Source: Mimachlamys varia (Eukaryota > Mollusca > Bivalvia > Pectinida > Pectinidae). From it: 64,000 nucleotides of DNA. A program made the translations under genes and the position numbers. The notes below the pieces were generated by a model. It searched no databases and was not told where the DNA came from. It worked only from the letters and a program-made list of their open reading frames with translations. Shown in pieces: positions 39,901 through 47,029 of the stretch; positions within the stretch are counted from its first letter, which is position 1, and each line of letters starts with the position of its first letter. Location: positions 8,945,432 through 9,009,431 of the forward strand of contig OX392540.1 of assembly GCA_947623455.1 (NCBI GenBank), in the 5' to 3' direction.

Positions 39901-42623
39901 TATTCAAAGTTTCCCTCCTGTCTTGTATTTAGAGTTTCCCTCCTGTCCTGTTAACACGAACACATAAAGTCTCTCAGTCCTGTATACAGAGTTTCCATTC
40001 TGTCCTGTATTCAGAGTTTCCCTCCTGTCCTGTTTACATGAACACATGAAGTCTGCCAGTCCTGTATTCAAAGTTTCCGTCCTGTCCTGTATTCAGAGTT
40101 TCCCTCCTGTCCTGTATTCAGAGTTTCCCTTCTGTCCTATTTACAGGAACACATGGAGTCTGCCTGACCTGTATTCAGAGTTAACCTCCTTTCCTGTATT
40201 CAGAGTTTCCCTCCTTTCCTGTTTACATGAACACATGAAGTCTGCCAGTCCTGTTTTAAGAGTTTCCCTCCTGTCCTGTTTACATAAACACATGGAGTCT
40301 GCCAGTTCTGTATTCAGTTTCCTTCCTGTCCTGTTTACATAAACACATGGAGTCTGCCAGTTCTGTATTCAGAGTTTCCCTCCTGTCCTGTTCACATGAA
40401 CACATGGAGTCTGCCTGTCCTGTATTCAAAGTTTCCCCCCTGTTCTGTTGACATGAACACATGAAGTCTGCCAGTCCTGTATTCAGCGTTTCCCTCCTGT
40501 CTTGTTTACATGAACACATGTAGTCTGCCTGTCCTGTATTCAGAGTTTCCCTTCTTTCCTGTATTCAGAGTTTCCCTCCTTTCCTGTTTAAATGAACACA
40601 TGAAGTCTGCTTGTCCTGTATTCAGAGTTTCCCTCCTGTACTGTATTCAGAGTTTCCGTCCTTTCCTGTTTATATGATCACATGAAGTCTGCCTGTCCTG
40701 TATTCAGAGTTTCCCTCTTGTTCTGTTTACATGAACACATGAAGTCTGCCAGTCCTGTATTCAGTGTTTCCCTCCTGTCCTGTTTACATGAACACATGGA
40801 GTCTGCCTGTCCTGTATTCAAAGTTTCCCTCCTGTTCTGTTGACATGAACACATGAAGTCTGCCAGTCCTGTATTCAGCGTTTCCCTCCTGTCTTGTTTA
40901 CATGAACACATGTAGTCTGCCTGTCCTGTATTCAGAGTTTCCCTTCTTTCCTGTATTCAGAGTTTACCTCCTTTCCTGTTTACATGAAAACATGAAGTCT
41001 GTCTGTCCTGTATTCAGAGTTTTTCCTGTTCTGTTTACATGAATACATGAAGTCTGCCTGTCCTGTATTCAAAGTTTCCCTCCTGTTCTGTTTACATGAA
41101 CACATGAAGTCTGCCAGTCCTGTATCCAGAGTTTCCCTCCAGTCCTGTATTCAGACTTTCCCTCCTGTCTTGTTTACATGAACACATGAAGTCTGCCTGT
41201 CCTGTATTCAGAGTTTCTCTTCTTTCCTGTATTCAGAGTTTCCCTCCTTTCCTGTTTACATGAAAACATGAAGTCTGTCTGTCCTGTATTCAGAGTTTCC
41301 CTCTTGTCTTGTTTACATGAACACATGGAGTCTGCCTGTCCTGTATTCAGAGTTTCCCTCCTGTCTTGTATTCAGAGTTTCCCTCCTGTCCTGTTTAGAC
41401 GAAAACATTAAGTCTGCCAGTCCTGTATTCAAAGTTTCCCTCCTGTCTTGTATTTAGAGTTTCCCTCCTGTCCTGTTAACACGAACACATAAAGTCTCTC
41501 AGTCCTGTATACAGAGTTTCCATCCTGTCCTGTATTCAGAGTTTCCCTCCTGTCCTGTTTACATGAACACATGAAGTCTGCCCGTCCTGTATTCAAAGTT
41601 TCCGTCCTGTCCTGTATTCAGAGTTTCCCTCCTGTCCTGTATTCAGAGTTTCCCTCCTGTCCTATTTACAGGAACACATGGAGTCTGCCTGTCCTGTATT
41701 CAGAGTTAACCTCCTTTCCTGTATTCAGAGTTTCCCTCCTTTCCTGTTTACATGAACACATGAAGTCTGCCAGTCCTGTTTTAAGAGTTTCCCTCCTGTC
41801 CTGTTTACATAAACACATGGAGTCTGCCAGTTCTGTATTCAGTTTCCTTCCTGTCCTGTTTACATAAACACATGGAGTCTGCCAGTTCTGTATTCAGAGT
41901 TTCCCTCCTGTCCTGTTCACATGAACACATGGAGTCTGCCTGTCCAGTATTCAAAGTTTCCCTCCTGTTCTGTTGACATGAACACATGAAGTCTGCCAGT
42001 CCTGTATTCAGCGTTTCCCTCCTGTCTTGTTTACATGAACACATGTAGTCTGCCTGTCCTGTATTCAGAGTTTCCCTTCTTTCCTGTATTCAGAGTTTAC
42101 CTCCTTTCCTGTTTACATGAAAACATGAAGTCTGTCTGTCCTGTATTCAGAGTTTCCCTCCTGTTCTGTTTACATGAACACATGAAGTCTGCCTGTCCTG
42201 TATTCAAAGTTTCCCTCCTGTTCTGTTTACATGAACACATGAAGTCTGCCAGTCCTGTATCCAGAGTTTCCCTTCAGTCCTGTATTCAGACTTTCCCTCC
42301 TGTCTTGTTTACATGAACACATGAAGTCTGCCTGTCATGTATTCAAAGTTTCCCTCCTGTTCTGTTTACATGAACACATGAAGTCTGCCAGTCCTGTATG
42401 CAGAGTTTCTCTTCTTTCCTGTATTCAGAGTTTCCCTCCTTTCCTGTTTACATGAAAACATGAAGTCTGTCTGTTCTGTATTCAGAGTTTCCCTCTTGTC
42501 TTGTTTACATGAACACATGGAGTCTGCCTGTCCTGTATTCAGAGTTTCCCTCCTGTCTTGTATTCAGAGTTTCCCTCCTGTCCTGTTTAGACGAACACAT
42601 TAAGTCTGCCAGTCCTGTATTCA
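36950..42623. repeat. 5.9-kb segmental duplication, right copy
   Basis: This is the right partner of the block at about 31,030. It lacks one 25-bp S near 36,990 relative to the left copy, contains an extra 246 bp at about 38,790-39,035, and lacks the 276-bp local duplication. Copy identity stops near 42,623, where the left copy continues with a different word order. The remaining 370 bp to the gene boundary are unique in arrangement. Confidence 0.88.
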
Positions 42624-42971
42624 GAGTTTCCCTCCTGTCTTGTATTTAGAGTTTCCCTCCTGTCCTGTTAACACGAACACATAAAGTCTCTCAGTCCTGT
42701 ATACAGAGTTTCCATCCTGTCCTGTATTCAGAGTTTCAATCCTGTCCTGTTTACATGAATACATGAAGTCTGCCAGTCCTGTATTCAAAGTTTCCGTCCT
42801 GTCCTGTATTCAGAGTTTCCCTCCTGTCCTGTTTACAGGAACACATGGAGTCTGCCAGTCCTGTATTCAGAGTTTCCCTCCTGTCCTGTTTAGACGAACA
42901 CATGAAGTCTGCCTGTCCTGTATTCAGAGTTTACCTCCTTTCCTGTATTCAGAGTTTCCCTCCTGTCCTGT

Positions 42972-43121
42972 TTACACGAAAACATGCAGTCTGTCACTTG
43001 AGTAAGCTCCCAAGAGGATGTTCCTCGTAGAGTGGATAGCATTAAGGGAACACACGGATCCTAAGTTGTCTGGGTCGTAGAATATCACAAGTACTTCACA
43101 TGAGTTATTGTATATCTCAGT
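42972..43121 (-). CDS. WDR76: WDR76-like WD40 protein, C-terminal coding exon
   Basis: On the minus strand a good acceptor (GTTTTTGTTCCAG) precedes a 50-codon exon ending in TAA. The 49 residues include GSVCSLNAIHSTRNILLGAY and end SSDRLHVFV. This matches the conserved end of WDR76/CMR1 proteins, as I recall it for the human protein (SVCSINAMHPTR, then GNSSGKIHVFM). WDR76 is a nuclear WD40 propeller protein linked to CUL4-DDB1 and to damaged or modified DNA. The exon starts in phase 0, matching the end of the upstream exon at 44,744. Its last eight codons and stop (42,972-42,998) fall inside the final T word of the satellite, so the 3' UTR begins as satellite. No AATAAA or ATTAAA on the minus strand was noticed in the array. 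Recognition is from memory of the family, not a search. Confidence 0.82.
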   Translation of the reverse strand, partial: TEIYNNSCEVLVIFYDPDNLGSVCSLNAIHSTRNILLGAYSSDRLHVFV

Positions 43122-43205
43122 CTGGAACAAAAACAATAGCATCAACTTAAAACTGGAAATATATCACCAGAGAAAAAGGAGAAGTAGTTGTTTAATTTTT
43201 TTTAA
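43122..43205. other. Start of WDR76-like terminal intron, 3' side
   Basis: This begins the 1,622-bp intron (43,122-44,743) of the WDR76-like gene on the minus strand. It includes the polypyrimidine tract and acceptor of the terminal exon. Nothing else is recognisable before the element end at 43,206. Confidence 0.6.
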
Positions 43206-43276
43206 AGAAAGGATGGACTGACGAACGGATGATGGTAGGTTAAGCTTAATTTGGTCCTTTGGACCAGGTGAGCTAA
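43206..43276 (+). repeat. 3' end of a molluscan hairpin-ended element
   Basis: A GACNGACGAACGG-type stretch is followed by AAGCTTAATT and a GGTCC-TTT-GGACC hairpin (43,252-43,266), then AGGTGAGCTAAA. The same ending recurs at 49,360-49,433. It is a truncated short interspersed element in the intron of the WDR76-like gene. Confidence 0.6.
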
Positions 43277-43527
43277 AGTTAGTGTGGGCTTATTACCGAG
43301 CATGGGTTTATTGCCGGAGAAATACGGTAAAATATGTTCTTGTTTAACTGGGTCAGTCTTTGGCTAAAAGACTTGAGATTTTATCTAAAGGTAGATCAGT
43401 GAGGTATATGATACTTAAAGGTTTTAATTAGCACAAATATCTTCTTTCCCTGTAGAAGGAAGGGGTGTGTTTCTTGGGCCAGGTGCACTAATTAGACTGA
43501 ATACATTGTAGAACTTTAAAATCACTA

Positions 43528-43983
43528 CCGTAATTTCCTGCGTATTACCCGCATCGGGGTATAGCCCGCAGGAAGTAAATTAACGCATTTTGGAGTCTTT
43601 TGTTAAATAAATTCCAGATAACCCGCACTGGCAGATTGCCAGCGGGTTATACATCGAATGTATACCTAGTACGAGTGTACTTCGTATGTGACTTTGTGAT
43701 TTATTGTTTTGAATGTTGGAAATCAGAGACATATGATGGAAATATTGTGTTTATTTTGTAAATATATATGTTTATGTGTATAATTAAAGATATTTTTTGC
43801 TTACAAATAGCGTAGATCTACATGCTGATAGAAGCAGAAACATTTAACAATGTATATAGCCCGCATTTGTTAATAATTTGGTTAAAAAATCCACAGATAG
43901 TCCGCACCGGCAGATAGCCCGCACTAGGCATCTTCTGATGTAAAAAATTGTATAGTCCGCGTGTAATACACAGGAAATTATGG
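43528..43983. mobile_element. 456-bp MITE with TA target duplication
   Basis: The ends are inverted repeats: CCGTAATTTCCTGCGTATTA on the left against CCATAATTTCCTGTGTATTA for the reverse complement of the right end. Both ends are flanked by TA (43,526-43,527 and 43,984-43,985), the target duplication of Tc1/mariner-type elements. Internally there are repeated AGCCCGCA/AGTCCGCA motifs and a strong hairpin at 43,618-43,650 (ATAACCCGC pairing with GCGGGTTAT). The short frame on the minus strand across its right half is a by-product. No transposase is present. Confidence 0.75.
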
Positions 43984-43989
43984 TAATTT

Positions 43990-44520
43990 TCGTGGGTTTT
44001 TAATTTCATTGATCTGTCTTTATCTGTATCCCCAAGTTTGATATAAACCTATTCTTCCTAATTCACTATTCATGGACAATCAGTCTTGTATTTTGTCAAG
44101 ATGGTTGGGTACAGTGTATTAACAGTTTAGAAAAACATCAAAATTGTTAGAAATTACATCAGCGTATTGAACCAGATATAAAAACTGTACAGTATGGCAT
44201 GAAATGTTCATCAGGTTTGAAATCTTAAAGATTGCTTCGAGGTACAAACTTTTGATTTCCCAATTATTATCAAACAGTCACATGTTATTCAAATTCTTAG
44301 TTTTCCTGATGCACATGATATCGACCAAGAAAACTACCAATCTTTAAATACAATGAACTTTTCATGTTATACAGTTTATTATACTTGCTGAGAGAAAATG
44401 ATTTGTGCTAGGTATGCTACGGTTGGTCTAAAATATGTCATACATAGCTAGCAGTGCATAGTAGATACAAAATGAGCAATATAATAGATTAAAAAAAAAA
44501 AAAAACAATTATGAAACAAG
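43990..44520. other. AT-rich intron sequence, nothing recognised
   Basis: Intronic DNA of the WDR76-like gene with no coding or repeat signal I can name. A run of 15 A lies near 44,491-44,505 and may be the degenerate tail of the neighbouring SINE-like piece. Confidence 0.5.
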
Positions 44521-44527
44521 TTATCCG

Positions 44528-44655
44528 ACTAATATCAATCACTCTTGTTGCCCCGGATGTTAGTGGGTGTGGGGTCTTAATGTGGGAGGAAACCGGAGTA
44601 CCTGGGGAAAACCCACGTGGTTGGGCATCACACTGAATACTGTCAACCTCAATCT
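44528..44655 (-). repeat. SINE fragment with conserved core
   Basis: On the minus strand the piece reads CCACGTGGGTTTTCCCC, GGTACTCCGGTTTCCTCCCA, then CATTAAGACCCC and a tail GAGTGATTGATATTAGT. The GGTACTCCGG/TTTCCTCC core is shared by widespread metazoan SINEs and, in a variant form, by the SINE at 55,725. The 5' tRNA-like head is absent, so it is truncated. It sits in the intron immediately before the donor of the 44,744 exon. Confidence 0.6.
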
Positions 44656-44743
44656 AGAACAAAACAATCTGTAGGATAAAGAAACAGGGTCGGCACATTT
44701 CAAATTACAGTAAAACAAAAGACATCCACACTTCTGTATGTAC

Positions 44744-44846
44744 CTGTCGAGGTCTCTTTATACCACCCACAACAAACAAGTCCTCCCTGCGAGGATGCCA
44801 GGAGGCCCCGAAACTGGTGAGTCAGCGGCCAACATGGTTGTCATGT
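44744..44846 (-). CDS. WDR76: WDR76-like WD40 protein, penultimate exon, carries a stop
   Basis: A minus-strand exon of 103 bp lies between a strong acceptor (TTGTTTATACTTGCAG) and a donor (CGACAG then GTACATAC). After one base completing a split codon it reads HDNHVGR, stop, LTSFGASWHP, then REDLFVVGGIKRPRQ. This corresponds to the WDR76 stretch with HTGRWLT followed by EDCFVVGS and PRR. The stop is TGA at 44,822-44,824, where the family has Trp (TGG), a one-base change. An alternative acceptor (CTCACCAG, 33 nt downstream) would skip the stop and keep the same phase. The exon ends on a codon boundary, agreeing with the phase-0 start of the terminal exon at 43,121. The gene may be a pseudogene, an alternatively spliced gene, or this base may be an error. 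I found no further WD40 exon upstream in the window. Confidence 0.8.
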
Positions 44847-45404
44847 CTGCAAGTATAAACAATGAAATATCTTTGGACCCGACACCACTTGTCACACTGA
44901 AGTAAATAACATTTTGTTATTTGATGACACTAAGTTATAGGCACAGCAACAAATATACCAGACAAACTTTAAATTCACATGGACATCTTCATAACACTGG
45001 ACACCTGCTTATCTTTTAGTGCTCTCAACTTTTAAAGAATAGGTTTGTTTTTAACACGAACAGGATTTTAAAGCTTATTTGTGACTTTGGAAAACTTCTG
45101 TTCATCTAAGTCATAAAGAGTGCAAACTACAGGTGTCTCAACTCTAAACCGCTGAATTTTAATACAGCAATGATTTCCTCATGAAGTATGAAGATTCTTT
45201 CATGACCTGATTTCAGGTGAAAGTGTTGGTTTTGACAGTTCTGAGGATGGAAATCTCCTAAACCCAAGGGAAAAAGTTTCAATGAAAAATTAATGTTATC
45301 TTTGTTATTTGTTAACATGTTGTACATGTATAAGTATTTCATCATGCCATCTTTTCCGCATTGCGTCATCAGCGTTTTTGGAATTCATGTTAATAAAGTC
45401 ACAT
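44847..45404. other. Non-coding stretch upstream of the WDR76-like exon
   Basis: Should be intron of the WDR76-like gene on the minus strand. A minus-strand open stretch at 45,127-45,369 has no recognisable domain, splice context or composition signal. No WD40 exon was found. Confidence 0.4.
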
Positions 45405-45524
45405 ATTATAAGGAATGTGTGCACTTTGCATAAATCCGCGAAGCGGTTTATGCAAAAAAGTGCACACAGTTTTTTCGGTATATACCGTATAACCTTAAAA
45501 AAAATTGTGGTCATTCCTTATAAT
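45405..45524. mobile_element. Nested-palindrome MITE-like element
   Basis: Perfect 13-bp outer arms ATTATAAGGAATG (45,405-45,417) and CATTCCTTATAAT (45,512-45,524) enclose a second, longer hairpin. There TGTGTGCACT pairs with AGTGCACACA (45,416-45,468) and continues as TTGCATAAA-CCGC pairing with GCGG-TTTATGCAA around a short loop. A 12-bp palindrome CGGTATATACCG lies at 45,476-45,487. The structure suggests a foldback transposon. Related palindromic DNA continues to about 45,754. Confidence 0.6.
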
Positions 45525-45829
45525 TTCATTTCTAAAGAAACATATATAAGACAAAAGTCTTATAAATGATTGCGTATTTATATAATAACAAAAAATTATT
45601 GGTTTTGCAAAATACACAAACATGTGCATAAATTTTACCGCAAAACAACTTCAACCAATCAGAAGTTTGATTACAAAATACAGCGCCAAAAATGGCGGTA
45701 TATGACGTCATCAGTTTTTGCGTTGTCTGATTTTTGAGGTTATACGATATAACCTGAAAAAGTTTAACATTGCAGGAATAGGCAAAATTAAATTATAATC
45801 ATTTAACTAACTAAAGTGAGCAGGGGCTT
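45525..45829. repeat. Palindrome-rich flank of the foldback element
   Basis: Contains an octamer TGACGTCA (45,703-45,710), the CRE/ATF consensus, and an imperfect palindrome GGTTATACGATATAACC (45,738-45,754) that resembles the GTATAACC at 45,487-45,494. No coding potential was seen. Confidence 0.4.
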
Positions 45830-45834
45830 AAATA

Positions 45835-46020
45835 TACCGGCCGAAATAATGTATAGATCAGTTTTGCAAACTTTGTTCAGCTTCAATAAGGACAAGCTAC
45901 CAGTCAAATATATAAAAGTCTTTATGCCTGATGGTAATTCAGAAGATATCGTTTAAAGGAAAAGTTGATCGACGGTGAACGACGGACGGACACTGCACCA
46001 TCACATTAGCTCACTTGGCC
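45835..46020 (+). repeat. 3' part of a molluscan interspersed element
   Basis: The stretch ends with GACGGTGAACGACGGACGG, then CACTGCACCATCACATTAGC and TCACTTGGCCC. This is the same layout as the ends at 43,206, 49,360 and 52,920: a GAC/CGG-rich stretch, then CAT or CATGG, then a hairpin beginning GGTC/GGCC. The hairpin's right arm is missing, cut off next to the tRNA-like sequence. Confidence 0.5.
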
Positions 46021-46038
46021 CTTTCAAGTAGTGCTATT

Positions 46039-46111
46039 ATTTCCATCAGGATTTGAACCTGAATCTCCCACCACAGAGTGGCAAGTGTGATGACCACTAC
46101 ACTATAGAAAT
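46039..46111 (-). repeat. tRNA-Val-like sequence (SINE head or tRNA pseudogene)
   Basis: Minus-strand 73 nt folds as a tRNA with a perfect 7-bp acceptor stem (ATTTCTA with TGGAAAT) and a perfect T arm (TCAGG-TTCAAAT-CCTGA). A perfect A box (TAGTGTAGTGG) and B box (GGTTCAAATCC) are present. The first third closely follows tRNA-Val (GTAGTGTAGTGG). The anticodon arm needs one extra nucleotide and wobble pairs, and the loop lacks the usual U33, so it is unlikely to be a functional tRNA. It is probably a SINE head. Confidence 0.55.
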
Positions 46112-46574
46112 GTACCATAGCACAACTGATATTTTCATCTATTTCTTCCATACATGTTGTATTTGAAATGTACATGTTTTTACTTTAAAGTTATACTCAT
46201 CCTCAGCTTTTCTTATAACATATCACAAATAGATATATTTTAAATCAACTTACAAAATATCTATTCACTGTCAACTGTTTATGAGTATAGACTTATAAAA
46301 CTGGTGTAATAACCATTCATAATATCATAACAAAATGTTAAGCAGTAAAAAGATACAAAATTTGACCTGTGATCTCATTGACCTTGACATTTGGTCTAGT
46401 ATAGTATTTGACCTTTGAGCTACTGACCTTAAAATTAAGTCTTATTTAGACACTTTGTTTGATTATGACAAATTCTGCTTCATTATAAGTGTCATATAAG
46501 TAAAAGTTGACCATTGACCTTGATCCCTGACGTTTGACAATGACCTTGTCATTTGGTCAGTATAAAACCTTGTG
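46112..46574. other. Non-coding stretch with scattered TGACCTTGA motifs
   Basis: No gene is recognised. Several GACCTTGA/GACCTTTGA motifs (46,380-46,550) resemble the motif that fills the element at 50,262-53,010, so this is probably decayed interspersed repeat. Confidence 0.4.
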
Positions 46575-46820
46575 TTGGTTGACCTACTGCAGAATGAACA
46601 ACCAGCTCTCGATTGCCCTACCCTCTGCTGAATGTTCCATTGATCTCTGCCTGTGGTATTGATGTGTTGGTTGACCTCCTGCTGTAGGGTGAACAACCAG
46701 CTCTAGATTGTCGCTACCCTCTGCTGAATGTTCCACTGATCTCTGCCTGTGGTATTTATATGTTGGTTGACCTCCTGCTGTAGGGTGAACAACTAGCTCT
46801 CGATTGCCGCTACCCTCAAA
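46575..46820. repeat. Tandem repeat, 92-96 bp unit, about 2.6 copies
   Basis: Units begin TTGGTTGACCTNCTGC at 46,575, 46,667 and 46,763. Each continues through GAACAACCAGCTCT, CCCTCTGCTGAATG and ATCTCTGCCTGTGGTATT. The last unit stops at about 46,820. Confidence 0.85.
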
Positions 46821-46887
46821 ATTTAATGTTTTTGTATTTTTTTCCCTTGTAAATGTTCTTGAAAATCAAAAACGTACAATAAAATGA

Positions 46888-46888
46888 A

Positions 46889-46924
<36 letters not shown>

Positions 46925-47012
46925 TTTGATGTACTAGTAGTACCAATAACTGCATATCTGGGTCTTTAAAGAAGAAGATTGTTGAAATTTTAGCCAATTT
47001 GACCCTTTTGAG
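46888..47012 (+). repeat. 5' part of an ACAAGAGGCC-type element
   Basis: Begins ACAAGAGGCCTACAGGCC and TTAACGGTCACCTGAG, the same opening as the large element at 50,262, and ends near TAGCCAATTTGACCC. A matching 3' part lies at 49,240-49,433. The two look like halves of one short element separated by about 2.2 kb that includes the transposase relic. Confidence 0.55.
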
Positions 47013-47029
47013 CCCCTTCCCACTGCCCT

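Larger units (their letters stand above)
1..42994. repeat. Two-word (T/S) satellite array, about 43 kb
   Basis: The whole interval is built from two words in one orientation. S is 25 bp with core TATTCAGAGTTTCCCTCC. T is 32 bp with core TTTACATGAACACATGAAG and ends in TCCTG like S. T is always followed by one to three S, giving modules of 57, 82 or 107 bp. Common T variants start with a TTTAGACG, TTAACACG, TTTACAGG, TTCACATG or TTTATATG form. One S variant is 23 bp (lacks AG, for example at 1,137). Position 1 falls inside a T word, so the array continues leftward; it ends at about 42,994 inside a WDR76-like exon. The plus strand is pyrimidine-rich throughout. Extrapolating 16 T per 1,160 bp gives roughly 600 T words, which is an estimate and not a count. 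No other DNA interrupts it. Confidence 0.97.

Noticed and set aside
1..42994. CRISPR-like array of repeats and spacers
   Set aside because: The intervals between T words are themselves copies of S, not unique spacers, and the context is eukaryotic.
13..43030. Dozens of 60-107 residue open frames on both strands across the array
   Set aside because: They are translations of the 57-bp module, open on both strands because 57 is divisible by three, broken wherever an extra 25-bp S occurs, and identical wherever the DNA is identical. No start, splice or codon evidence supports them as genes.
43818..44009. 63-residue minus-strand frame
   Set aside because: It lies across the right half of the MITE and its terminal inverted repeat.
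45127..45569. Overlapping frames on both strands near 45.1-45.6 kb
   Set aside because: They cross the foldback element and AT-rich DNA with no domain or splice context.
46463..46696. 77-residue minus-strand frame
   Set aside because: It is read through the 92-96-bp tandem repeat.
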